A stretch of DNA of 64,000 nucleotides from Paenibacillus senegalimassiliensis (GTDB lineage Bacteria > Bacillota > Bacilli > Paenibacillales > Paenibacillaceae), in assembly GCF_001486585.1 (NCBI RefSeq), contig NZ_LN909046.1, positions 682,001-746,000 on the forward strand, given 5' to 3'. The notes under the pieces are model-generated. The model ran no database searches. It was not told the origin of the DNA and saw only the letters and a program-made list of their open reading frames with translations. Shown here piece after piece: positions 1-8,528 of this stretch; position 1 is the stretch's first letter; every line of letters starts with the position of its first letter. Position numbers and translations under genes: made by a program.

Positions 1-249
1 ATCCTGGTGGTTGCTATTGGACGAGCCAATTTTGTGGATGCCTCCTATGTGAAGCCTGGGGCCGTTGTTATCGACGTTGGTATGAACCGTCTGGATAATG
101 GCAAGCTGGCGGGAGATGTGGATTACGAAAGCGTTCGTGAAATCTCCGGCCCCATTACACCTGTTCCTGGCGGTGTGGGTCCGATGACGATTACGATGTT
201 GATGCAAAATACACTGATTGCGGCCAAGAGACTGCAAGGTCTGGCTTAA
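1..249 (+). CDS. folD: FolD, C-terminal fragment (methylene-THF dehydrogenase/cyclohydrolase)
   Basis: Only the last 82 codons are present; the gene runs in from the left edge in frame 1. FolD interconverts 5,10-methylene-, methenyl- and 10-formyl-tetrahydrofolate in cytosolic one-carbon metabolism. What is visible is the end of the NADP-binding Rossmann domain: [10 protein letters not shown], then [13 protein letters not shown], and the family hallmark [11 protein letters not shown] near the C-terminus, followed by the last helix (MLMQNTL). The apparent GTG start at position 7 is internal to the gene and should not be used. It lies 45 bases upstream of xseA, the same neighbour as in B. subtilis. 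Assignment is secure from the terminal motif. Confidence 0.95.
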   Translation: MLVVAIGRANFVDASYVKPGAVVIDVGMNRLDNGKLAGDVDYESVREISGPITPVPGGVGPMTITMLMQNTLIAAKRLQGLA

Positions 250-294
250 CAGGCTACAGTATGGGCGTTACTAGCCTGGAAAGGGGAGGTTCTG

Positions 295-1485
295 GTGCAG
301 CCGCAGCGAATTTTATCGGTTAAGGAATTAAACCGCTATATGCGGATGAAGCTGGAATCCGACGCGACGCTGGCAGATGTCTGGATTCGCGGAGAAATCT
401 CCAACTTCACGCATCACTCCAGCGGGCACATGTACTTTACGCTCAAGGATACGGACAGTCGCATCAAATGCATCATGTTTGCTTCGCATAACCAGCGGCT
501 CCCATTTAAGCCGAAGGAAGGCGCGCGGGTCATCGCGCGCGGGAACGTCTCCGTCTACGAGCGGGATGGACAATATCAGTTCTATGCAACGCATATGCAG
601 CCGGACGGCATCGGCAGCCTGTATCTGGCCTTTGAGCAATTGAAGCAGAAGCTGGAGGGAGAAGGCCTGTTTGCTCCGCAGCGGAAGCGGCCTCTGCCGC
701 GCTATCCGCGCACGATCGGTGTAGTGACCTCACCGACGGGTGCGGCGGTGAGGGATATCTTGACCACGCTGGCGCGGCGTTACCCGCAGGCGGCGGTAGT
801 TCTCTACCCCGTGCTGGTTCAGGGCAAAGGGGCAGCGCCCTCGATCGTGAAGGCGCTTCGCACCCTGAACGACATGGGCGAGGCCGACGTATTGATCGTC
901 GGCCGGGGCGGCGGCTCGCTCGAGGAGCTGTGGGCGTTCAATGAGGAGCAGGTCGCTCGTGCGATCTACGAATCGGCGATTCCGGTCATTTCGGCCGTTG
1001 GCCATGAGACCGATTTTACGATCGCCGATTTTGTCGCCGACCTGCGGGCGGCAACGCCCACAGCGGCCGCCGAGCTGGCCGTGCCGCATCGGCTGCGGCT
1101 GCAACTGGCGGATGCGGCGCATGGCCGCCTGCGTCAGCGCCTCCTGCGATATCATCCGCAGGAGACGCTGCAATTCGCGCTAAAACGTCAGCAGGGCGCT
1201 GACCGTTTGCTGCGGCAATCGATGCTCAGCATGCTGCGAGATAGCTCACGTCAGCTAACGGCACATATTCGTCAACTGGATGCGTTAAGTCCCCTCAAGG
1301 TGATGGGGCGGGGGTATAGCCTTGTCTATGACGAAACAGGCACGAAGCTGGTTAAATCACTGGCCCAAGTTGAGCTTGGGGACAAGATACGAGTGGCTAT
1401 GACGGATGGAGAGTTAGATTGCCAAGTATGGGGCATGAGGGCGGAAGGAGCTGGTAAAGATGAAGAAGCAGGCAGAAAAGGCTGA
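295..1485 (+). CDS. xseA: Exodeoxyribonuclease VII large subunit
   Basis: Large, catalytic subunit of ExoVII, which degrades single-stranded DNA from both ends to short oligonucleotides. The 396-residue protein has an N-terminal OB-fold (about residues 5-100; LADVWIRGEISNF, YFTLKD), then the catalytic domain with SPTGAAVRDIL, GRGGGSLEELWAFN and the HETDFTIADF/ATPTAAAE segment, and a helical C-terminus ending in a GYSLVYD motif. It is about 50 residues shorter than the B. subtilis protein, mainly in the helical part. The GTG start is chosen because AAGGGGAGG lies 6 bases upstream. The end overlaps xseB by 26 bases in another frame, which suggests translational coupling of the two subunits. Confidence 0.95.
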   Translation: MQPQRILSVKELNRYMRMKLESDATLADVWIRGEISNFTHHSSGHMYFTLKDTDSRIKCIMFASHNQRLPFKPKEGARVIARGNVSVYERDGQYQFYATHMQPDGIGSLYLAFEQLKQKLEGEGLFAPQRKRPLPRYPRTIGVVTSPTGAAVRDILTTLARRYPQAAVVLYPVLVQGKGAAPSIVKALRTLNDMGEADVLIVGRGGGSLEELWAFNEEQVARAIYESAIPVISAVGHETDFTIADFVADLRAATPTAAAELAVPHRLRLQLADAAHGRLRQRLLRYHPQETLQFALKRQQGADRLLRQSMLSMLRDSSRQLTAHIRQLDALSPLKVMGRGYSLVYDETGTKLVKSLAQVELGDKIRVAMTDGELDCQVWGMRAEGAGKDEEAGRKG

Positions 1486-1741
1486 CATTACGGCAGAACA
1501 GCCGGAGGTTAATTTCGAAGAGGCCATGCAGCAGTTGGAGAATATCGTCTCTGAGTTGGAGCGAGGCGATGTGCCGCTGGAGAAGGCAATTGACTTGTTC
1601 CAGCAGGGGATGCAGCTTTCGCAACTATGTGGACAGAAGCTGGCCGAGGTAGAGCGTAAAATCGAGATGATAGTCGAAGAGGACGGCGAAATTGCTAAGC
1701 AGCCGTTTCAGCCGCCCTTGGGCGAGCCAAGTGACTTCTGA
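1460..1741 (+). CDS. xseB: Exodeoxyribonuclease VII small subunit
   Basis: Small subunit of ExoVII. It binds the long helices of XseA and is required for assembly of the active enzyme. The 93-residue acidic protein has the standard XseB signature: FEEAMQQLENIVSELERGDVPLEKAI followed in part by LFQQGMQLSQLC, a helical hairpin spanning about residues 18-80. The start lies inside xseA, with GGAGCTGG just upstream, so both subunits are probably made from one message at a fixed ratio. The C-terminal tail (QPPLGEPSDF) overlaps the likely ispA start by 11 bases. Length and position match the family. Confidence 0.95.
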   Translation: MKKQAEKADITAEQPEVNFEEAMQQLENIVSELERGDVPLEKAIDLFQQGMQLSQLCGQKLAEVERKIEMIVEEDGEIAKQPFQPPLGEPSDF

Positions 1742-2672
1742 ACAGAGAGCGGGGATCTTTTTGCAGCAGCACAAGCAGACAGCATTAGATGAATATATGA
1801 ATGAGGTTGGCCGCGCCGTGATATCCGGGCTAACCTCAAGCATTCCCGCAGCATGGGAAGTTCCGGAGAACCTGCGGAAAGCGATGGAATACTCATTAAT
1901 GGCAGGCGGAAAAAGATTGCGTCCACTGCTCGTCGTGGCTGCGGCGGAAGCGTTGGGCGGCAGCCGGGAAGCTGCCTTGCCCGTCGCCTGCGCCGTGGAA
2001 ATGGTGCATACGTATTCACTGATTCATGACGATCTGCCCGCCTTGGATAATGATGATTTCCGTCGTGGCAAGCCAACCAGCCACAAAGTATTCGGCGAAG
2101 CGATGGCTATTTTGTCTGGAGACGGGTTGTTAACGCATGCCTTTTACAGTGTAGTGCAAGCCGGAAGCGCGCATGGCGTGCCGGCCGAAAATGTCTTGGC
2201 CATCGTGGAGGAGCTATCTCGCTTTGCCGGTCCTGCGGGGATGGTGGGCGGACAGGTGGCTGATATGGAGGGAGAGCAGGGATTAACTGCCCTGGAGCAA
2301 CTTCGATTCATCCATGAGCATAAGACAGGCGATTTAATCGTATTCTGTCTCAAGGCAGGCGGGCGCATTGCTTCTGCTACAGAAGCTCAACTTGAAGCTT
2401 TGGAACGCTTTGGTCGAGCGCTGGGTCATGCTTTTCAAATTCAGGATGATATTCTGGATTTAGTAGGGGATGAAGGCAAGCTGGGCAAGAAGACGCAAAG
2501 CGATATCAAGCAGGAGAAGGTGACCTATCCTTATTTCCTTGGGATTGATGGCTCTCGTGCGGAGGCAGATCGCCTTACCGCGGAAGCCAAGAAAGCTATT
2601 CAGGCAGGCTGTATTCCTTATCCGCAACGGTTACTGGAAATTGCCGATTTCCTGTTGCATCGAGATCATTAA
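1731..2672 (+). CDS. ispA: Farnesyl diphosphate synthase (geranyltranstransferase)
   Basis: Condenses isopentenyl diphosphate with dimethylallyl and geranyl diphosphate to farnesyl diphosphate, the precursor of quinones and undecaprenyl phosphate. The first aspartate-rich motif is DDLPALD, preceded by GGKRLRP, and the second is DDILD with FQIQ before it. GGQVADMEGE and the HEHKTG basic motif are also present, all in the order expected for a trans-prenyltransferase. The start is uncertain. GTG at 1731 gives an N-terminus that resembles B. subtilis IspA (an FLxxxK pattern) but has a weak ribosome site. TTG at 1761 has AGCGGGG 6 bases upstream and would shorten the protein by 10 residues. dxs of the same pathway follows. 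Confidence 0.92.
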   Translation: MTSEQRAGIFLQQHKQTALDEYMNEVGRAVISGLTSSIPAAWEVPENLRKAMEYSLMAGGKRLRPLLVVAAAEALGGSREAALPVACAVEMVHTYSLIHDDLPALDNDDFRRGKPTSHKVFGEAMAILSGDGLLTHAFYSVVQAGSAHGVPAENVLAIVEELSRFAGPAGMVGGQVADMEGEQGLTALEQLRFIHEHKTGDLIVFCLKAGGRIASATEAQLEALERFGRALGHAFQIQDDILDLVGDEGKLGKKTQSDIKQEKVTYPYFLGIDGSRAEADRLTAEAKKAIQAGCIPYPQRLLEIADFLLHRDH

Positions 2673-2685
2673 TTGATTTCTGATT

Positions 2686-2713
2686 TCGACAACATCGTCA
2701 CCTATGATATAAT
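2686..2713 (+). promoter_or_regulatory. Predicted sigma-A promoter of dxs
   Basis: TCGACA (2686-2691), a 16-base spacer and a perfect TATAAT (2708-2713) lie 53 bases before the dxs start. This would let dxs-tlyA be transcribed separately from the xse-ispA genes. Motif match only. Confidence 0.5.
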
Positions 2714-2765
2714 GAAGGCTATTATCAACATGAGAAATTGAGAAATCCATTTAAGGAAGCGGGGG

Positions 2766-4679
2766 ATGGCTGTGCTGCTTTCACAAATTCATGAGCCTGC
2801 CGATCTGAAAAACTTGTCCCTGGAGCAACTGGAGCCGCTTGCTGCCGAGATCCGTCAGTTTCTAATCGAGAAACTATCGGTAACCGGTGGACATTTGGCT
2901 TCTAATTTGGGTGTGGTGGAATTGACGATCGCCCTGCACTATTGCTATAACAGTCCGCAGGACAAATTTATTTTTGACGTAGGCCATCAGGCATATGTAC
3001 ATAAAATACTGACCGGGCGGATGGACCAATTTGATTCGCTGCGCAAGCACGGAGGATTATGTGGCTTCGTGAAGAGGAACGAAAGCGAGCATGACGTATG
3101 GGAAGCCGGGCATAGCAGCACATCGCTCTCTGCGGCAATGGGGATGGCACTGGCCAGAGATCTCAAGGGGGAATCCCATCGGGTGGTTGCTATAATTGGC
3201 GACGGTGCTCTGACCGGAGGGATGGCCTTTGAAGCCCTGAATCATATCGGGCATGAGAAGAAGGACCTGATGGTTATCCTCAATGATAATGAGATGTCTA
3301 TCGCCCCTAACGTGGGAGCCATGCATAATTACCTGACTAAAATTCGCTCAGACCGTAATTATTTGCGGGCCAAGGACGAAGTGGAGCAATTGCTTAAGCG
3401 AATTCCGGCCATCGGGGGCAAGGTTGCCAAAACGGTGGAGCGGGTGAAGGATAGCCTGAAGTATCTGATGGTTTCGGGCGTGCTGTTCGAAGAGCTCGGC
3501 TTTAAATATTTGGGACCTGTTGACGGTCATGATCTGCCAGGCTTGATTGAATCATTCAAGCAAGCGAACAACGTTAGTGGCCCCGTTCTGGTTCATGTGC
3601 TAACGACCAAGGGGAAAGGGTACCAGCCGGCGGAGAAGGATTCTCATAAGTGGCACGGAATTCCGCCTTATAAGATTGAATCGGGCCAGGTGCTTAAGGC
3701 TGTAGGCAATCCGATGTACACCGAGGTGTTTGGGCAAACGCTCATCAGTCTGGCTGAGCAGGATGAACGAATTGTGGCGGTAACGCCAGCAATGCCGGGT
3801 GGTTCCGGTCTTGTGCCCTTTGCGGAACGCTTCCCTGACCGCATGATTGATGTGGGTATTGCCGAACAGCATGCAGCCACGATGTGTGCGGCGATGGCGA
3901 TGGAAGGTATGAAGCCTGTTTACGCGGTGTATTCCACCTTTATGCAACGGGCATACGATCAGATTGTGCATGATATTTGCCGTCATAATGCCAACGTGAT
4001 GTTCGCCATTGACCGGGCTGGATTTGTAGGTGCGGATGGTGAAACGCATCAAGGTGTTTATGATGTGGCGTTCATGCGTCATATTCCGAACATGGTACTG
4101 ATGATGCCTAAGGACGAGAATGAACTGCGTCATATGATGAAGACAGCGCTTGAATATAATGAAGGTCCGATTGCATATCGATATCCACGTATCAACGTGC
4201 CGGGTGTTCCTTTGGATGAGAAATTGATGCCGATTCCAATTGGGACCTGGGAGATGTTGCGCGAGGGTGAGAGCTTGACGCTAATCGCTGTTGGTCCTAT
4301 GGTGCAAGTAGCTGAGGAAGCGGCAGAACTCCTTAAGCGTGAAGGAATTTCAGCTTCTGTAGTCAACGCAAGATTCTTAAAGCCACTGGATGGTGAAATG
4401 TTGGCGAGATTGGCTCAAATGGGCGGCAAGATGGTAGTGCTTGAGGAAGTCTCGCAGGCTGGAAGCCTGGGCAGTGCCATTTTGGAGCACTACGCTGAGC
4501 AAGGAATTACCGGGCTGGATATCAGCCTGATGGGTGTGCCGGATCGCTTTATCGAGCATGGCAGCATCAAGGATCAGCTTGCCGAAGTGGGATTAACGGC
4601 AGAGGGTGTAGTGGAGGAAGTGCAGAAATTTCGTGCCAAGCAGCATTTGGCATATGGCAAGAAGGTAAACCCTTATTAA
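2766..4679 (+). CDS. dxs: 1-deoxy-D-xylulose-5-phosphate synthase
   Basis: First enzyme of the MEP pathway: it condenses pyruvate and glyceraldehyde 3-phosphate using thiamine diphosphate. The 637-residue length is typical. Visible motifs are [15 protein letters not shown] and [15 protein letters not shown] in the N-terminal part, the ThDP-binding [17 protein letters not shown] with NDNEMSI, then DGHD, and in the pyrimidine-binding domain GIAEQHA (catalytic Glu), [15 protein letters not shown] and [10 protein letters not shown]. The C-terminal transketolase domain ends with [11 protein letters not shown]. The ATG start has an AAGGA site 7 bases upstream. Unlike in E. coli it is followed by tlyA, as in B. 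subtilis. Confidence 0.97.
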   Translation: MAVLLSQIHEPADLKNLSLEQLEPLAAEIRQFLIEKLSVTGGHLASNLGVVELTIALHYCYNSPQDKFIFDVGHQAYVHKILTGRMDQFDSLRKHGGLCGFVKRNESEHDVWEAGHSSTSLSAAMGMALARDLKGESHRVVAIIGDGALTGGMAFEALNHIGHEKKDLMVILNDNEMSIAPNVGAMHNYLTKIRSDRNYLRAKDEVEQLLKRIPAIGGKVAKTVERVKDSLKYLMVSGVLFEELGFKYLGPVDGHDLPGLIESFKQANNVSGPVLVHVLTTKGKGYQPAEKDSHKWHGIPPYKIESGQVLKAVGNPMYTEVFGQTLISLAEQDERIVAVTPAMPGGSGLVPFAERFPDRMIDVGIAEQHAATMCAAMAMEGMKPVYAVYSTFMQRAYDQIVHDICRHNANVMFAIDRAGFVGADGETHQGVYDVAFMRHIPNMVLMMPKDENELRHMMKTALEYNEGPIAYRYPRINVPGVPLDEKLMPIPIGTWEMLREGESLTLIAVGPMVQVAEEAAELLKREGISASVVNARFLKPLDGEMLARLAQMGGKMVVLEEVSQAGSLGSAILEHYAEQGITGLDISLMGVPDRFIEHGSIKDQLAEVGLTAEGVVEEVQKFRAKQHLAYGKKVNPY

Positions 4680-4697
4680 GGCAGACGGGAGATTGGC

Positions 4698-5555
4698 ATG
4701 TCGGTATCCAAGGAACGACTAGACGTCCTGCTGGTGGAGCAGGGATTTTTTGAGAGCAGGGAAAAGGCCAAGGCTGCGATTATGGCCGGACTGGTGTTTG
4801 GCGGACAGGAACGGCTGGAGAAGGCGGGGACCAAAATTTCCCGCGATACGGTGCTATCGGTCAAAGGCGCGGTACATCCTTACGTAAGCCGCGGGGGACT
4901 GAAGCTGGAGAAGGCCTTAAAGCGTTTTGACATCAAGCTTGAAGGCAGAACGATGCTGGATATCGGTTCCTCCACCGGCGGTTTCACGGATTGCGCTTTG
5001 CAGCACGGAGCAAGCTACGTATACGCGATTGACGTTGGTTACAATCAACTTGACTGGTCGCTTCGTAATGATGAACGAGTCAATGTGAAGGAGCGAACTA
5101 ATTTCCGCTATATGACACCGGAGGATCTGAACGGACCTGTGCCTGATTTTGCGAGCATTGACGTGTCCTTTATCTCGCTCAAAATTATTTTGCCACCCCT
5201 GCTAGCTTTGCTTAAGCGACCGGCCGATATCGCCGCGCTCATTAAGCCGCAATTTGAGGCAGGGCGGGAGAAAGTGGGCAAGTCCGGGGTGGTTCGTGAC
5301 CCGAAGGTGCATCTGGAGGTATTGAACACAGTTCTTGGTTTTGCGGTGGCACACGGATTCAAAGTTGCTGGCTTGACGTTCTCACCTATTACCGGGGGCG
5401 AAGGCAATATTGAATTTTTGGCCCATCTCAGGCTGGAGGATGATACTTCAAATGAGGAAGCCGTGAATACCGAGCAACAGGCGAGTATACACGATATGGC
5501 TACTGCAATTGTACGGGAAGCAGCGGATACCTTTACGGGAGGCCCATCAAAATGA
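4698..5555 (+). CDS. tlyA: TlyA/YqxC-type 16S/23S rRNA 2'-O-methyltransferase
   Basis: TlyA-family RNA methyltransferase of 285 residues. An S4 RNA-binding domain covers about residues 5-65 (ERLDVLLVEQGFFESREKAKA in part; YVSRGGLKLEKAL follows). A FtsJ-like SAM-binding domain then shows LDIGSSTGGFTDCALQ, IDVGYNQLDW, DVSFISLK and LIKPQFEAG, which supply the K-D-K type catalytic residues of the family. In mycobacteria TlyA methylates 16S C1409 and 23S C1920; the exact targets in Bacillota are less certain. It starts 18 bases after dxs. The stop codon lies inside the right arm of the following terminator. Confidence 0.9.
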   Translation: MSVSKERLDVLLVEQGFFESREKAKAAIMAGLVFGGQERLEKAGTKISRDTVLSVKGAVHPYVSRGGLKLEKALKRFDIKLEGRTMLDIGSSTGGFTDCALQHGASYVYAIDVGYNQLDWSLRNDERVNVKERTNFRYMTPEDLNGPVPDFASIDVSFISLKIILPPLLALLKRPADIAALIKPQFEAGREKVGKSGVVRDPKVHLEVLNTVLGFAVAHGFKVAGLTFSPITGGEGNIEFLAHLRLEDDTSNEEAVNTEQQASIHDMATAIVREAADTFTGGPSK

Positions 5556-5568
5556 TGGGTCTTTTTTT
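5541..5568 (+). terminator. Rho-independent terminator after tlyA
   Basis: CCCATCA (5543-5549) and TGATGGG (5553-5559) form a 7-bp stem with a 3-base loop, followed by CTTTTTTT. The tlyA TGA stop is part of the right arm, so the last codons double as terminator. Confidence 0.85.
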
Positions 5569-5581
5569 ACCATATAGCATC

Positions 5582-5610
5582 TTGAAAAACGAACATAAGT
5601 TCCCTATAAT
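5582..5610 (+). promoter_or_regulatory. Sigma-A promoter of the argR-recN transcript
   Basis: TTGAAA (5582-5587), exactly 17 bases, then TATAAT (5605-5610). This is the strongest promoter match in the window and sits directly after the tlyA terminator, so it should start the 5714-8430 transcript. The spacer is almost filled by a LexA-like box, listed separately. Confidence 0.75.
5590..5603 (+). promoter_or_regulatory. LexA (SOS) box inside the argR-recN promoter
   Basis: CGAACATAAGTTCC matches 13 of 14 positions of the B. subtilis-type LexA site CGAACRNRYGTTYC; the single mismatch is A at the Y position. It lies wholly between the -35 and -10 elements, the ideal place for a repressor to exclude RNA polymerase. 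The downstream operon carries recN, a double-strand-break repair gene that is SOS-controlled in several bacteria. Function here is inferred. Confidence 0.6.
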
Positions 5611-5713
5611 ATAGAAAAATGACTGTTAATGTCTGTAGTTCTGTGACAAATTAGGTGGTCAGGCAGAAGGAGCTTTCCGCAGTTGCGTCGAAATAAGGGT
5701 TGAGGTGATTGCG

Positions 5714-6214
5714 GTGGGTGCGAACGCAGATGGTCTTCTCATGTTGCTGATTGCGGGAATTGGATTTTATTTATTGTATCGCGGCTTTCGTGTTTGGGTC
5801 CGCAAGCCGTTTACGTTAAGATCAGGCATCGGCTTTGAAATGAACGAGGAAATTCTGGAGCATCCTGCCGTAGAGCTGCTTGAACAAGCGGGATATGAGG
5901 TGGTCAGCGATAAGCTGAAGGTGCCGCTTGCTTTTCGCGTTAATCGCGAGATTGTGCACAGCCGCTTGTTCATTGACTATATTGCGGTCAAGAACGGGGA
6001 ATTCTATTTGGTAAGAATCGCACGGGAGCGTTTGTCCATCGAATGGACAGGCAGTGGCGTTCGCAGGGAATTACTGCCCTACTTGCTGCTGTATCCCGAG
6101 TGCGCTGGTGTTCTGTACGTAGATCCGGACCAGGGAGAATTGAAGGAAATCGTCCTGACAACAGACGAAGATGAAGAAGAAACAGCCTTGAAGGGCTTAT
6201 GGAGGGCAGAATGA
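5714..6214 (+). CDS. Membrane-anchored protein of unknown function, coupled to argR
   Basis: Family not recognised. The GTG start at 5714 is chosen because GAGGTGAT (5702-5709) sits just upstream; an in-frame GTG at 5705 has no such site. The protein is 166 residues: a hydrophobic segment ([18 protein letters not shown], about residues 6-24), then a soluble alpha/beta region. The stretch [21 protein letters not shown] resembles the core of PD-(D/E)XK-like folds, but the usual (D/E)xK is VRI followed by AR, so any nuclease activity would be degenerate. The tail is acidic (TTDEDEEE). The stop TGA overlaps the argR ATG, which implies translational coupling and shared control with argR-recN. Confidence 0.7.
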   Translation: MGANADGLLMLLIAGIGFYLLYRGFRVWVRKPFTLRSGIGFEMNEEILEHPAVELLEQAGYEVVSDKLKVPLAFRVNREIVHSRLFIDYIAVKNGEFYLVRIARERLSIEWTGSGVRRELLPYLLLYPECAGVLYVDPDQGELKEIVLTTDEDEEETALKGLWRAE

Positions 6215-6660
6215 AGGGTCAACGACAAATCAAAATTCGCGAAATTATCTCATCAAGGGAAATCGAAACCCAGGATGATCTGGTGGAAGCGTTACGGGAG
6301 AACGGATATCAGGTGACGCAGGCGACGGTGTCGCGGGACATTAAGGAATTAATGCTCATTAAGGTTCCTACGGATGATGGACGATATAAATATTCCATGC
6401 CAACAGCCCAGCGCTATAATCCGGTACAGAAGCTGCAACGTGCATTGGTGGACAGCTTCGTACACATCGATTACACCGGTAATTTGGTGGTCATGAAGTG
6501 TTTGCCCGGGACCGCAAATTCCGTGGCTGTACTGCTCGATAACATGGAGTGGCCGGATTTGCTGGGAACGATCTGTGGCGATGATACGATTTTGCTGATT
6601 TGCCGAAATGAGGAGTACAGTGTTTTTGTGATCGGACAGATTATGGGCTACATATCATAA
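6211..6660 (+). CDS. argR: Arginine repressor ArgR/AhrC
   Basis: Arginine-responsive transcription factor that represses arginine biosynthesis and activates catabolism. The 149-residue length equals that of B. subtilis AhrC when translation starts at ATG 6211, which has GGAGGG 4 bases upstream; the upstream ATG at 6199 lacks a site. The N-terminal winged helix (about 1-70) shows [29 protein letters not shown] and the recognition helix [11 protein letters not shown]. The C-terminal hexamerisation and arginine-binding domain shows the motif [14 protein letters not shown]. It overlaps the preceding gene by four bases and is followed 30 bases later by recN, the B. subtilis order. Confidence 0.96.
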   Translation: MKGQRQIKIREIISSREIETQDDLVEALRENGYQVTQATVSRDIKELMLIKVPTDDGRYKYSMPTAQRYNPVQKLQRALVDSFVHIDYTGNLVVMKCLPGTANSVAVLLDNMEWPDLLGTICGDDTILLICRNEEYSVFVIGQIMGYIS

Positions 6661-6690
6661 CGGATTCGGTATAGGGGAGGAGTGCCTCGC

Positions 6691-8430
6691 ATGTTGGTTC
6701 ATTTGTCCATTCGCAATTTGGCGGTGGTTGAAGAAGTCGAGGTTTCATTTGGTTCCGGGTTTCACGTGTTGACAGGGGAGACAGGCGCAGGCAAGTCGAT
6801 TATCATCGATGCCCTGGGCTTGATTGCTGGCGGCCGTGGCTCCGCGGATCTGATTCGCTACGGTTGCGATAAGGCAGAAATGGAGGCCTCCTTCGATGTG
6901 TCTGAGACACATCCGGTGTGGTCTATACTGGAGGGACTAGGCATCACCGCAGATCCGGGGGAGTTGCTTATTGTCCGCCGGGAGATTAGCCTACAAGGCA
7001 AGAGCTCAGCACGCATCAACGGTCAATTGGTTAATTTGTCCATGCTGCGCGAAGTTGGCGGGGGATTGATTAACTTGCATGGTCAACATGAGCACCAGAC
7101 TTTGCTTCGTCCTGAGCTTCATTTAGAGCTGCTTGATGCTTATGGCGCCGAGACAATTGCTTCGGTCAAAGCAGAGTACAAGACGACCTACAACGAGTTT
7201 GTACATATTGACAAGGAATATGATGAATTGCGAAATACTAGCCAACAGGCGCTGCAAATGCTGGATTTGTATCGTTTTCAGCTAAAGGAAATCGCCGCGG
7301 CCGAGTTAAAGCCCGGTGAGGATGAATGGCTTCTGGAAGAAAAGGTGAAACTATCCCACAGCGAGAAGATGATGGATTCAATTTCAAGTGCGTATGATTT
7401 GCTGTACGGTCCCAGCGGTTTGGACGCCATAGCCAAGGCCGTCTCGCGCTTGAACGATGTAACTTCTTATGACAGCAAGGGAGTCGGACCACTTCTGGAA
7501 CAATTGCAATCGGCGTATTATCAACTGGAGGATGCTTCATTTGGCCTCCGCAGCTATCGTGAGAACATTGAATTTAATCCCGAGCGGCTTGATGAAGTAG
7601 AGGAACGACTTAACCTCATCTCTACCCTGCGGCGCAAGTATGGCGATGACATTGGCGGGATTCTGGATTACTACAACAAGATACGTCAGGAAACAGATGC
7701 GCTTGAGAATAAGGATGAGCGACTGGAGCAATTGCAAGCTCAGCGTGAGAAGCTGGGCTCCAAGTTGTTGAAGCAAGCTGTTAAGCTGAGCGCATTGCGA
7801 CGCAAGATTGCCGATGAACTTGCTGCGCAAATTGAAGGGGAGCTTAAAGACTTGCAAATGGACCGAACCAGTATGCAGGTGAAGCTGTCATGGACCGAGG
7901 ATCGTCAAGGGCTGGAATGGGAAGGACGGCGGGTTCGTCCTGGCAAGAATGGTATTGATACGGCGGAGTTCTTAATCTCGCCCAATCCGGGAGAACCATT
8001 GCGTCCCTTGGGCAAAATTGCTTCAGGTGGGGAGCTATCGCGGATTATGCTGGCACTCAAGAGCATTTTTGCAAGGCACGAGCAAGTTCCGGTATTAATC
8101 TTCGATGAGGTGGATACGGGAGTTAGTGGACGCGCGGCACAAGCCATTGCTGATAAGCTGGCACGCTTGTCGACGATGTGTCAGGTGTTTGCAATTACCC
8201 ACTTGCCACAGGTCGCCTGTATGGCCGATCGTCAGTATCTTATTGAGAAGATTGTGGCCGATGGTCGGACGATGACCCAGGTTGAAGCCCTTGATGAAGC
8301 AGGCCGAGTGAACGAACTGGCTCGGATGCTCGGAGGGGTAGAAATAACGGAGAAAACGCAACATCATGCCCAGGAAATGCTCAAGCTGGCGCAGGAACAA
8401 AAGGATGGTTTATTCCGTGCGGCACAATGA
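6691..8430 (+). CDS. recN: DNA repair protein RecN
   Basis: SMC-like ATPase that acts early in double-strand-break repair by tethering DNA ends. With the ATG at 6691 (GGGGAGG 10 bases upstream; MLVHLSIRNLAVVEE as in other RecN proteins) it is 579 residues long. A GTG at 6682 lies directly on the ribosome site and is unlikely to be used. Walker A is GETGAGKS (about residues 29-36) and the LHGQHEHQ motif follows. A long coiled-coil region runs through about residues 170-370. The C-terminal head has SGGELSR and Walker B FDEVDTGVSGRAAQ. It is transcribed with argR from the promoter carrying the LexA-like box. Confidence 0.96.
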   Translation: MLVHLSIRNLAVVEEVEVSFGSGFHVLTGETGAGKSIIIDALGLIAGGRGSADLIRYGCDKAEMEASFDVSETHPVWSILEGLGITADPGELLIVRREISLQGKSSARINGQLVNLSMLREVGGGLINLHGQHEHQTLLRPELHLELLDAYGAETIASVKAEYKTTYNEFVHIDKEYDELRNTSQQALQMLDLYRFQLKEIAAAELKPGEDEWLLEEKVKLSHSEKMMDSISSAYDLLYGPSGLDAIAKAVSRLNDVTSYDSKGVGPLLEQLQSAYYQLEDASFGLRSYRENIEFNPERLDEVEERLNLISTLRRKYGDDIGGILDYYNKIRQETDALENKDERLEQLQAQREKLGSKLLKQAVKLSALRRKIADELAAQIEGELKDLQMDRTSMQVKLSWTEDRQGLEWEGRRVRPGKNGIDTAEFLISPNPGEPLRPLGKIASGGELSRIMLALKSIFARHEQVPVLIFDEVDTGVSGRAAQAIADKLARLSTMCQVFAITHLPQVACMADRQYLIEKIVADGRTMTQVEALDEAGRVNELARMLGGVEITEKTQHHAQEMLKLAQEQKDGLFRAAQ

Positions 8431-8528
8431 TTGACAGTAATAAAACACCTGACCGGGGGTATCTTATAGGTACGCAATTGGCGACCACCTTTTCGTCAAG
8501 CGAAGAAGTTAAGGGAGCGTGACAGCCA

